Shown piece after piece: positions 15,875-21,592 of a stretch of DNA of 44,639 nucleotides. The DNA is taken from NCBI GenBank assembly GCA_017618115.1, contig JAFZUX010000006.1, forward strand, positions 1 to 44,639. Reading direction: 5' to 3'. Both the position numbers and the translations under genes were made by a program. This stretch comes from Bacteroidales bacterium (GTDB lineage Bacteria > Bacteroidota > Bacteroidia > Bacteroidales > UBA932). Under the pieces are notes generated by a model, which saw only the letters and a program-made list of their open reading frames with translations, had not been told where the DNA came from and ran no database searches. Each line of letters opens with the position of its first letter. Positions within the stretch are counted from its first letter, which is position 1.

Positions 15875-16681
15875 ATGGCACAGGAAAAAATGAACGTAAC
15901 GCTGGCAAAAGCCGAGCACGAGAGAGCGATTTATATTGAATCGCTGAGAAAACAAGGAGAATTTTTTAAAAGAAATTCTGCTTCATTCAGAGGAGAGAAA
16001 AAGACCTTCCATGCTGCGGAAGGGCAACTTGAAGACCCCACAAAAGTAGGCCACACTGTGGTGGCTTGCACGGTATCGGAGGAGATTAATAGGCTGATGG
16101 AAAAAGCTTTATCTCCTTATTTGAAGGATCAGTTTTCTATTGAGGCAACAAATGCTGCAGGGGCGGCCAGAGTGCCGTTTGTTGTGGAGGGACTCAATTT
16201 GGGAAGTCTGTCTGCAACAGAATTATTACGTCTCAAAAACATTCTTACTGATGAAAATCTGAAGAATTTGGTTTCTAACATTCCTGTTAGGTCTGATTCG
16301 GAAATATGGAAAACCAGTGATAATGAGGACTATCAAGGTAGGCTAGATATTTTTGAGACTCCGCGTCTGGAAGGTGATAGTTTTACTACCATTACGGATA
16401 CAGAAATTCTATTGGACCCTAATATAGATAAGGAGCACCTCCCATCCAGCTATCGGCCTATCACGAAAGAAGTGAAAACAACAATAAAACGAGGATCATA
16501 TACATCCCAGAAGTTCTCGGGAGAGTGGACATTGAGGCAGAAACAACTGGTTCAGGAGCGAATAAGTAAATTGATAAATGCTGTCATTGAGGCAACAAAG
16601 ACCGTCAATGATACTCCGACTATGGAACCGAATCTTGCGGCGGATAAGCTTCTTGGGTATATCTTCTACGGGAACGAATGA
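15875..16681 (+). CDS. Hypothetical protein of the operator-controlled locus, 268 aa
   Basis: The start at 15875 (MAQEKMNVTLAKAEHERAIY) follows the promoter at 15834-15841; upstream codons in the same frame run through the operators and are not translated. The protein is soluble, with an N-terminal charged helix, a central Ala/Gly-rich part (ATNAAGAARVPF) and a C-terminal basic helix (RQKQLVQERISKLINAVIEATK). I do not recognise it. The stop at 16679-16681 lies only 9 bases before the first tRNA-like structure, so its transcript probably runs into that array. This makes it a candidate partner of those RNAs. Confidence 0.82.
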   Translation: MAQEKMNVTLAKAEHERAIYIESLRKQGEFFKRNSASFRGEKKTFHAAEGQLEDPTKVGHTVVACTVSEEINRLMEKALSPYLKDQFSIEATNAAGAARVPFVVEGLNLGSLSATELLRLKNILTDENLKNLVSNIPVRSDSEIWKTSDNEDYQGRLDIFETPRLEGDSFTTITDTEILLDPNIDKEHLPSSYRPITKEVKTTIKRGSYTSQKFSGEWTLRQKQLVQERISKLINAVIEATKTVNDTPTMEPNLAADKLLGYIFYGNE

Positions 16682-16690
16682 TTCCCGATT

Positions 16691-16778
16691 GGCAGATTAG
16701 CGTAAGCATTATGTGTCAGCTTTATTAGCGTCCCGGAGGGATGCACTTCAGCTTCAGCATCGTGCCAAAGCATCTGCT
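16691..16778 (+). ncRNA. tRNA-like structure 1 (degenerate or non-canonical)
   Basis: GGCAGAT (16691-16697) pairs with ATCTGCT (16772-16778), one G-U, as an acceptor stem. TA follows, as in tRNAs. A 7-bp hairpin GCGTCCC/GGGATGC (16728-16744) takes a variable-arm position. GCTT/AAGC (16751-16771, with an inner GCA/TGC) abuts the 3' acceptor strand as a T arm would, but lacks the TTCNA loop. The D stem is only GC/GC. It is a tRNA-shaped RNA or a decayed tRNA. Confidence 0.45.
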
Positions 16779-16838
16779 TTATGGTTCAAAGTATAGGCTC
16801 TTCGGAGGTTAAGTGTTTCGACAAGAGAGTCCAAGGTT

Positions 16839-16863
16839 GCGGGTTCAAGTCCCGCATCCGCCT
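16839..16863 (+). ncRNA. tRNA 3' half: T arm and acceptor strand
   Basis: GCGGG, TTCAAGT, CCCGC form a perfect T arm (16839-16855), followed by ATCCGCC (16856-16862) and T. I find no good 5' acceptor partner upstream within tRNA distance; TATAGGC at about 16793 pairs only with a shifted strand. The perfect partner GGCGGAT lies downstream at 16883-16889. Confidence 0.55.
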
Positions 16864-16882
16864 CTAAACCAAATTCATACAT

Positions 16883-16954
16883 GGCGGATTAGATCAAATG
16901 GTAGATCATGGGCTATAAAGCATCAGCTTGAAATACTCCGAATCCTATCGGCCA
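16883..16954 (+). ncRNA. tRNA-like structure 3: strong 5' half, weak 3' half
   Basis: GGCGGAT, TA and a perfect D arm (GATC, loop AAATGGTA with the GG pair, GATC) at 16883-16907 are textbook tRNA. The presumed anticodon arm pairs poorly. At tRNA distance ATCGGCC (16947-16953) matches the acceptor in 6 of 7 positions, and a TCCGAAT T-loop-like sequence precedes it without a stem. Downstream, 16949-16990 holds two competing GC-rich hairpins. Read as a degenerate tRNA or a tRNA mimic. Confidence 0.45.
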
Positions 16955-16992
16955 ATCTGGAGGCCGGGAAGAAGGATAAGAATTCCGGCCCA

Positions 16993-17064
16993 GGCCGCGT
17001 ACCTTAGTGGTAAAGGGCAACACTAATAATGTCGATATCGTGGGTTCGAATCCCACCGCGGCCA
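16993..17064 (+). tRNA. tRNA with canonical cloverleaf, apparent anticodon AAU (Ile)
   Basis: Acceptor GGCCGCG/CGCGGCC is perfect. The D arm is CCTT, loop AGTGGTA, AAGG. The T arm is GTGGG, TTCGAAT, CCCAC. The anticodon arm is CAACA, loop CTAATAA, TGTCG with one A-C mismatch and U33 in place, giving anticodon AAU. Bacteria rarely use A34 outside tRNA-Arg, so decoding is doubtful. CCA is not encoded. Length 72 including the discriminator A. Confidence 0.7.
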
Positions 17065-17078
17065 CAATTTATTGTGTT

Positions 17079-17300
17079 ATGAATACTTGGAATGATTTTC
17101 TTTTGTCACAGATGATGATGTATGTGGCTGTTTTATTGCTGATGATGCTTTGGTCATTATTTTGGGCCTGGCCTGTAAAACTTCTATGGAACTGGCTGAT
17201 TCCGGCAATCTTTGGACTTGGGAAAATCACTTTCTTTCAGGCATTTGGGCTTAAATTGTTATCATGCATAGTATTAGGAACGGTAAAATTTAAAGAATAA
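17079..17300 (+). CDS. Small membrane protein, 73 aa
   Basis: The start is ATG 17079 (MNTWNDFLLSQMMMYVAV), 14 bases after the tRNA; the frame upstream passes through the tRNA and is not coding. One strong hydrophobic helix (residues about 12-35, Met/Leu/Trp-rich) is followed by a second segment (LIPAIFGLGKITFFQAFGLKLLSCIVLG). The FGL-x-ITFFQAFGL-x-LL pattern occurs in small Bacteroidetes membrane proteins of unknown role. It sits between the tRNA-like array and the DUF1016 gene. Confidence 0.65.
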   Translation: MNTWNDFLLSQMMMYVAVLLLMMLWSLFWAWPVKLLWNWLIPAIFGLGKITFFQAFGLKLLSCIVLGTVKFKE

Positions 17301-17313
17301 AAGTGGTTTGATT

Positions 17314-18468
17314 ATGGACGAGAACATGAAAAACAGAATAGTGCCAGCCACTGAGAGGGAACTGAACATCAATGGTGATTACTATCGGTGGATAACTGAT
17401 GTGAAGATGCGATATCGTCAAAGCCGGATAAAGGCTTCATTGTCTATGAACTGCTTTTTGATGGAGTTTTATTGGGGGCTTGGACACGATATCGTAGAGA
17501 TTAGGAAAGCTCATAAGTGGGGTAGTGGAATTATGGATCAGATTAGTTTGGACTTGAAGGCGGAGTTCCCCGGAGAGAAAGGGTTTTCGACACAGAATCT
17601 GTATCGTATGGCCAAATTCTATAGCTTCTATATGGGGGACGGCGTAATTTTCTCACAAGCTGTGAGAAAATTGCAATTGTCGGATAGTGAGGGAAATATG
17701 AATTTCGCACAAGTTGTGCGAAAAATGGAACCCTCGGGGTTTCCGACTATTTTGGGTATGATCCCGTGGGGGCATCACATAGCTATATTCCATAAAGTCG
17801 ACTCTTTAGAGGAGGCGGTTTTCTATATAGCAAAGACAATTCAAAATGGTTGGAGCCGAGATATGCTTGCACACTCTATTGAGGCAGGAACGTATAAAAT
17901 AGAGAGTAGTCCGTTGGATAATTTTGAACTTACTTTGCCAGAACCCCAGAGTGGGCTGGCGAAGGACTTGCACAAAAGTCCACTAAACTTTGGCTTTGTG
18001 TCATTGGAGGAGGGCTATTCTGAACACTCGCTTCGTAAGCAGTTGGTGGGAAACTTGAAACGGTTTTTGTTGGAAATGGGGCCTGATTTCTTTCTGAAGG
18101 GCGAAGAGGTGGAAGTGGTAGCCGGAGGTGAGAGCGGAAGTATTGATCTACTTCTGTATAATATGGCGCTGAAGTGCTACTTTGCAATTGAATTGAAGAC
18201 GGGCGCTTTCACTTCTCAGGATGTTGGTCAACTGAGCTTCTACGTGACGGCAGTAGACAAACTTATCAAGAAAAAGTATGACAACCCTACGGTGGGCATT
18301 ATTATCTGCAAGGAGATAAACAAGGTGAAGGCACAGTGGACATTAGAGGGAATAAGAAAGCCTATTGGTATCTCGACATATACTGACAACTTGATACGAC
18401 GGGTAGAAGAGCACTTAGATGCTTTGACGGAAGTGAAGAAAAAGAAATCGGATCTGGTTGATCCATGA
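17314..18468 (+). CDS. DUF1016/YhcG-family PD-(D/E)XK nuclease-like protein
   Basis: 384 aa from ATG 17314 (MDENMKNRIVPATERELN). The N-terminal DUF1016_N domain (about 20-190) contains SLSMNCFLMEFYWGLGHDIVE. The C-terminal nuclease domain (about 225-375) shows G-SIDLLLYN followed by CYFAIELKTG, i.e. the D...E-x-K catalytic set. The protein is common in Bacteroidetes islands, often near restriction genes; a role in DNA processing or defence is inferred. Between the domains an 18-residue unit is repeated (FSQAVRK, then FAQVVRK), each starting in a DNA palindrome. Confidence 0.88.
   Translation: MDENMKNRIVPATERELNINGDYYRWITDVKMRYRQSRIKASLSMNCFLMEFYWGLGHDIVEIRKAHKWGSGIMDQISLDLKAEFPGEKGFSTQNLYRMAKFYSFYMGDGVIFSQAVRKLQLSDSEGNMNFAQVVRKMEPSGFPTILGMIPWGHHIAIFHKVDSLEEAVFYIAKTIQNGWSRDMLAHSIEAGTYKIESSPLDNFELTLPEPQSGLAKDLHKSPLNFGFVSLEEGYSEHSLRKQLVGNLKRFLLEMGPDFFLKGEEVEVVAGGESGSIDLLLYNMALKCYFAIELKTGAFTSQDVGQLSFYVTAVDKLIKKKYDNPTVGIIICKEINKVKAQWTLEGIRKPIGISTYTDNLIRRVEEHLDALTEVKKKKSDLVDP
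17646..17723. repeat. Two palindromes inside the DUF1016 gene
   Basis: First: AATTTTCTCACA (17646-17657) with TGTGAGAAAATT (17661-17672), perfect 12-bp arms. Second: TTTCGCACAA (17703-17712) with TTGTGCGAAA (17714-17723), perfect 10-bp arms. Centres are 54 bp (18 codons) apart and both are translated in the same frame as F-x-Q-x-V-R-K. Confidence 0.85.
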
Positions 18469-18482
18469 GGATTACGTTTTAA

Positions 18483-19046
18483 TTAGATGAATAGTTGCCG
18501 GTAAGCCTCAGCCTTCTTTTCCAACGGTAGTGGATATGCGCGGGAAGTGGAAGGCATGCGCCAGAAGCGTAGTGATGCTTTGTTGATTTCAATCCATCCG
18601 CCTACTGGCGGGACGATACAGCCAAAGGTCTGAGCTACTATTGTGCTGGCCTTTTCACCGGTGGTAACTAGGGTATAGCATTGAGGTATTTGAGACAGCA
18701 GGGCAGGGATATCCGTGGGTGTGACCACCTCTAGGAAAGCATCTGAAGCATTGTCCTTTAGGCGGCGAATCTCGAAGGCTGTATCGTAAAAGGCAAGGCC
18801 TTCTTTTGCACAAAAACGTCGGATTAAAACCTCGTTGAAAAGCTTCTTAGTTGGTATGCAGAAATGGTCTTTGTCATAGAAAAAAATCAAACCCATTATG
18901 CGCCAGAAATCATTAATCCAGTTAGGATAATAAAATGGCGTGCACCAACGGTGAGGTTGGGGCGGGAAACTACCTAAGAACAGGATGCGAGCGTTCTTGG
19001 GTAGGAAAGGAGGGAATGGATGCTTTTCAATAATCACTTTATACAA
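18483..19046 (-). CDS. Uracil-DNA glycosylase superfamily protein
   Basis: 187 aa. The nucleotide-binding motif is LFLGSFPP (residues 22-29), followed by YYPNWINDFWRIMG (39-52) where UDG families hold the catalytic and base-stacking residues, and the DNA-intercalation motif MPSTSRAY (164-171). The enzyme would excise uracil or a related damaged base. Which UDG subfamily it belongs to is uncertain; the first motif has Ser-Phe where others have the catalytic Asp. It converges on the DUF1016 gene with a 14-base gap. Confidence 0.8.
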   Translation of the reverse strand: MYKVIIEKHPFPPFLPKNARILFLGSFPPQPHRWCTPFYYPNWINDFWRIMGLIFFYDKDHFCIPTKKLFNEVLIRRFCAKEGLAFYDTAFEIRRLKDNASDAFLEVVTPTDIPALLSQIPQCYTLVTTGEKASTIVAQTFGCIVPPVGGWIEINKASLRFWRMPSTSRAYPLPLEKKAEAYRQLFI

Positions 19047-19079
19047 AGATAACCGGAAATATTGGTATCATCAAGTTCT

Positions 19080-19433
19080 TTATAGTACTGTTTTGGGGTA
19101 AAAAAGTCTGGCTTTGGGGATGTTGGAGATTTTGTAAAGGCCTGATTTCTGGTCTCTTCTGATGATTATACTCTTGGAGTTGCGGCTACCGAGTACTTTT
19201 ACAAACTTCTTTTTGATGCGGGAAACGTTGGTATAAAAGACGGTTTTGGACTCTGCGCAGAGGGATTCAATTTTTTCTTCTCTAAGATCTGGGTCATCAT
19301 AGTGGGATTCGTGTGAATAGGTGATACACAGTTCTTTCCAGTGAAGTACCAGATTATCTGAATGGATGCCTTCCGGGTGGGCAAGGAACAGGTTGTATAG
19401 TGTTCGCTCAATTGGGTTGAGGGAGATATTCAT
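19080..19433 (-). CDS. Winged-helix-like protein, paralogue of the divergent neighbour, 117 aa
   Basis: Start chosen at 19433 (MNISLNPIERTLYNLF) because a TAnnTTTG element (TAGTTTTG, reverse strand) lies at about 19454-19461, inside the longer 131-aa frame. The core LYNLFLAHPEGI matches LFILFLKHPEGI in the gene at 19577, and both continue with a helix around an acidic loop and end in a Y-x-I beta hairpin. This suggests a DNA-binding winged helix as in response-regulator effector domains. Basic C-terminal half. Target unknown; self-regulation through the intervening palindromes is plausible. Confidence 0.7.
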   Translation of the reverse strand: MNISLNPIERTLYNLFLAHPEGIHSDNLVLHWKELCITYSHESHYDDPDLREEKIESLCAESKTVFYTNVSRIKKKFVKVLGSRNSKSIIIRRDQKSGLYKISNIPKARLFYPKTVL

Positions 19434-19450
19434 TGCTGTGGCGTTTGATT

Positions 19451-19506
19451 GCAAAACTATGTTTTGCGGATACAAGAAAAAAGCAATTACAAGCTTGTAA
19501 TTGCTT
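19451..19506. promoter_or_regulatory. Two palindromes between the divergent winged-helix paralogues
   Basis: GCAAAAC, TAT, GTTTTGC (19451-19467) overlaps the reverse -7 element. A perfect 26-bp palindrome spans 19481-19506, with half site AAGCAATTACAAG. They may be operators; the second could also act as a bidirectional terminator because A and T runs flank it. Confidence 0.6.
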
Positions 19507-19529
19507 GACTTTTATTATCAAATTTATAT

Positions 19530-19556
19530 TGTATTACCGTATGATCTGTTTAACTT
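19530..19556 (+). promoter_or_regulatory. Promoter of the 197-aa winged-helix-like gene
   Basis: TTG near 19530, a 19-base spacer, then TAACTTTG near 19549-19556, ahead of ATG 19577. Confidence 0.6.
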
Positions 19557-19576
19557 TGTAGAAGATATGTGATGTT

Positions 19577-20170
19577 ATGGAAAATTATGCGGGCATACAG
19601 GCGCAAGTGGCTTGGTTACTGTTGTTTACGGGAACGGGAGAACTTCTGGAAGAGTCCGTTGAATCTGACTATTCAAGGATGTTGGAGGGGATGGAGGCGG
19701 CAGATTTGATTGCATTGATTGAGCTGGCGCAGAAGAGGCTGAATACTATCGCGATAGAGAATAGTCTGAACCTAACAAAACTCTTCATTGACAGAAATTA
19801 TGATGTGCATTTGCAAAATGCTGAGGGAAAGGTGATTCCATTCCGTCCTCTTGTTAAGGCTCTTTTTATTCTGTTCCTTAAGCATCCTGAGGGTATTCTA
19901 CTGAAACAGAGGGACTTGTTCACTGATGAGCTGGAGGGGATTTATGCGGTTATTTCTCCCAACGTTGCGGCTGAAGATAGGCGCAGGCGGGTGCAGAGGG
20001 TGATGAGTTTGGAGAGCAATTCGTATAGCGAGAATGCCTCCACTCTGAATGCCACTTTGGACCGGATTATGCCGCCAGGAACTGCGGAAGAGTATAAAAT
20101 TCAGGGGAATAACGGTTATCCAAGAAAGATTCATCTGAGTCCTTTGTTGGTACAGTGGGAATCACGGTAA
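19577..20170 (+). CDS. Putative winged-helix regulator, 197 aa
   Basis: The N-terminal part (1-85) is a helical, acidic domain of unknown role. From about residue 90 it resembles its divergent neighbour: FRPLVKALFILFLKHPEGI, an acidic EDRRRRVQRVMSLES helix, and a C-terminal YKIQGNNGYPRKIHL hairpin. It is likely a DNA-binding protein of the same family with an added sensor-like domain. The next gene, a secreted peptidase, begins 30 bases after its stop, so it may be in the same transcript. No exact family recognised. Confidence 0.72.
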   Translation: MENYAGIQAQVAWLLLFTGTGELLEESVESDYSRMLEGMEAADLIALIELAQKRLNTIAIENSLNLTKLFIDRNYDVHLQNAEGKVIPFRPLVKALFILFLKHPEGILLKQRDLFTDELEGIYAVISPNVAAEDRRRRVQRVMSLESNSYSENASTLNATLDRIMPPGTAEEYKIQGNNGYPRKIHLSPLLVQWESR

Positions 20171-20200
20171 TTTTTCCTTAACTTTACAAAAATTGACGTT

Positions 20201-21400
20201 ATGAAAAGACTCGCACTTACAATTCTTTTAGTTTTCACGATGGTTTGGCAGAGCGTACAGGCGCAGCATACAGCCGGTCAAAATCCATCCACTAAGTCAT
20301 TTACAATTCTAAAGCAGTTACCAATCACTTCTATCAAGAACCAGTGGCGCAGCGGAACCTGCTGGGATTATGGAACGCTGGGCTTCCTTGAGGCTGAGAT
20401 ACTTAGAAAGACAGGCAAGACGTATGACCTCTGTGAGATGTTTGTGGTGAACAAAGATTATATGGACAATGCAACGCACTATGTGAGAATGCACGGTTAC
20501 AGCCAGATATCTGAGGGTGGCTCATGTGATGATGTGGTGGATGTGATCCGTAATCACGGCATCTGTCCGGAGAATGCGATGCCAGCACCGGGCTCACTTA
20601 CAGGAGATACGCTGGCTAACTTCAGGGTTTTCTTCCCTGAGTTTGAGCGTGAGGTCATTAGTGCGGTATGGAGTAACGGTCCACGCGAACTTAATCGTTT
20701 TACTACGGAAGAGCAGGCGCCTCTGCGCAACAAGGAACCTAAGGCGCACTGGCAAGACAGCGTTCAGTCCGTGATTGAAAAGTACGTTGGCCGCTGCCCG
20801 GAAACCTTTGAGTACGAGGGCCGTACATGGACGCCTATGGAGTTTGCAGCGAGTCTTCAGTTGGATATGGATGACTATGTAAGCCTCACCAGCTACACGC
20901 ATCACCCTTTCAATCAGTGGTTTGTAATTGAAGCGCCTTACAAGTGGCGCCTGAAGCCAAGCTATAATATCCCGATAGATGAACTCATGGCAGCATTGGA
21001 TTATGCTCTGGATAAGGGCTTTACAGTTGCCTGGGGCGGAGATGTTTCCGGCAACTTCAACATTCAACCTGCAGTATCAGACCTACCGGACAGCCTGCTG
21101 AGTATCACCGGCCAATCTGCAGTTGCTGCAGATCCGCAGGCGCAAACCGCTCGTCTTCAGCAACTAAGACAGGAGCAGTGGGATGACTGGACCTTCACAT
21201 ACGATCACGTAATGCTCATCTACGGCAAAGCAGTTGACGAGAACGGCCGCCCGTTTTACCTTGTTAAGAACACCTGGGGCGAGATTGGCCCATACAAAGG
21301 AACCTGGTATATGTCAAGAGATTACATTGCTCTCAACACTACCTACATCTTCCTTAACCGCCACGCCCTCCCCAACAAACTCCAGAAAGCCGTAAAATAA
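20201..21400 (+). CDS. Secreted C1-family cysteine peptidase (PepC/bleomycin hydrolase-like)
   Basis: 399 aa with a signal peptide (MKRLALTILLVFTMVWQSVQA). The papain-fold triad is visible: C54 in RSGTCWDYGTLGF, H336 in YDHVMLIYG and N357 in VKNTWGE. It is shorter than cytosolic PepC, and the export signal places it in the periplasm or outside. It probably trims peptides. A second, better-conserved member is at 36128-37540. Confidence 0.88.
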   Translation: MKRLALTILLVFTMVWQSVQAQHTAGQNPSTKSFTILKQLPITSIKNQWRSGTCWDYGTLGFLEAEILRKTGKTYDLCEMFVVNKDYMDNATHYVRMHGYSQISEGGSCDDVVDVIRNHGICPENAMPAPGSLTGDTLANFRVFFPEFEREVISAVWSNGPRELNRFTTEEQAPLRNKEPKAHWQDSVQSVIEKYVGRCPETFEYEGRTWTPMEFAASLQLDMDDYVSLTSYTHHPFNQWFVIEAPYKWRLKPSYNIPIDELMAALDYALDKGFTVAWGGDVSGNFNIQPAVSDLPDSLLSITGQSAVAADPQAQTARLQQLRQEQWDDWTFTYDHVMLIYGKAVDENGRPFYLVKNTWGEIGPYKGTWYMSRDYIALNTTYIFLNRHALPNKLQKAVK

Positions 21401-21422
21401 TTAACAATAAACATAACTGCTT

Positions 21423-21578
21423 ATGAAAACGCACGCTCCGCACCATTCAAAAGAGTGCAATAAGTCTCTAGGGGAGTACTCTCCTCCTATCGCAGAGATT
21501 TTATCGATTCAAACAGAGAGTGTTATAGCAACATCAAACGGTTCCGGCGATATTCCGGGCATGCCTTGGGCAGGTTAA
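21423..21578 (+). CDS. Small peptide with a Ser/Gly-Asp-IPGMPW C-terminus, 51 aa
   Basis: ATG 21423 to TAA 21576-21578. It starts MKTHAPHHSKECNKSLGEY and ends SVIATSNGSGDIPGMPWAG. Tiny genes ending in this kind of serine-rich, DIPGMPW-like tail recur in Bacteroidales next to surface lipoprotein genes, as far as I recall. Here the lipoprotein gene starts 14 bases after the stop, behind an unusual strong Shine-Dalgarno. No signal peptide. Function unknown. Confidence 0.7.
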   Translation: MKTHAPHHSKECNKSLGEYSPPIAEILSIQTESVIATSNGSGDIPGMPWAG

Positions 21579-21579
21579 A

Positions 21580-21588
21580 AAAGGAGGT
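21580..21588 (+). promoter_or_regulatory. Strong Shine-Dalgarno (AAAGGAGGT) before the lipoprotein gene
   Basis: A full AGGAGG lies 7-8 bases upstream of ATG 21593. It decides the start of the lipoprotein and is unusual here, since nearly every other gene in the window lacks such a site. Confidence 0.75.
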
Positions 21589-21592
21589 CATT

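Noticed and set aside
16813-17007. Open frame of 64 codons across the tRNA-like region
   Set aside because: It translates T-arm and acceptor sequence (RVQVPHPP is a typical tRNA translation artefact) and has no codon bias.
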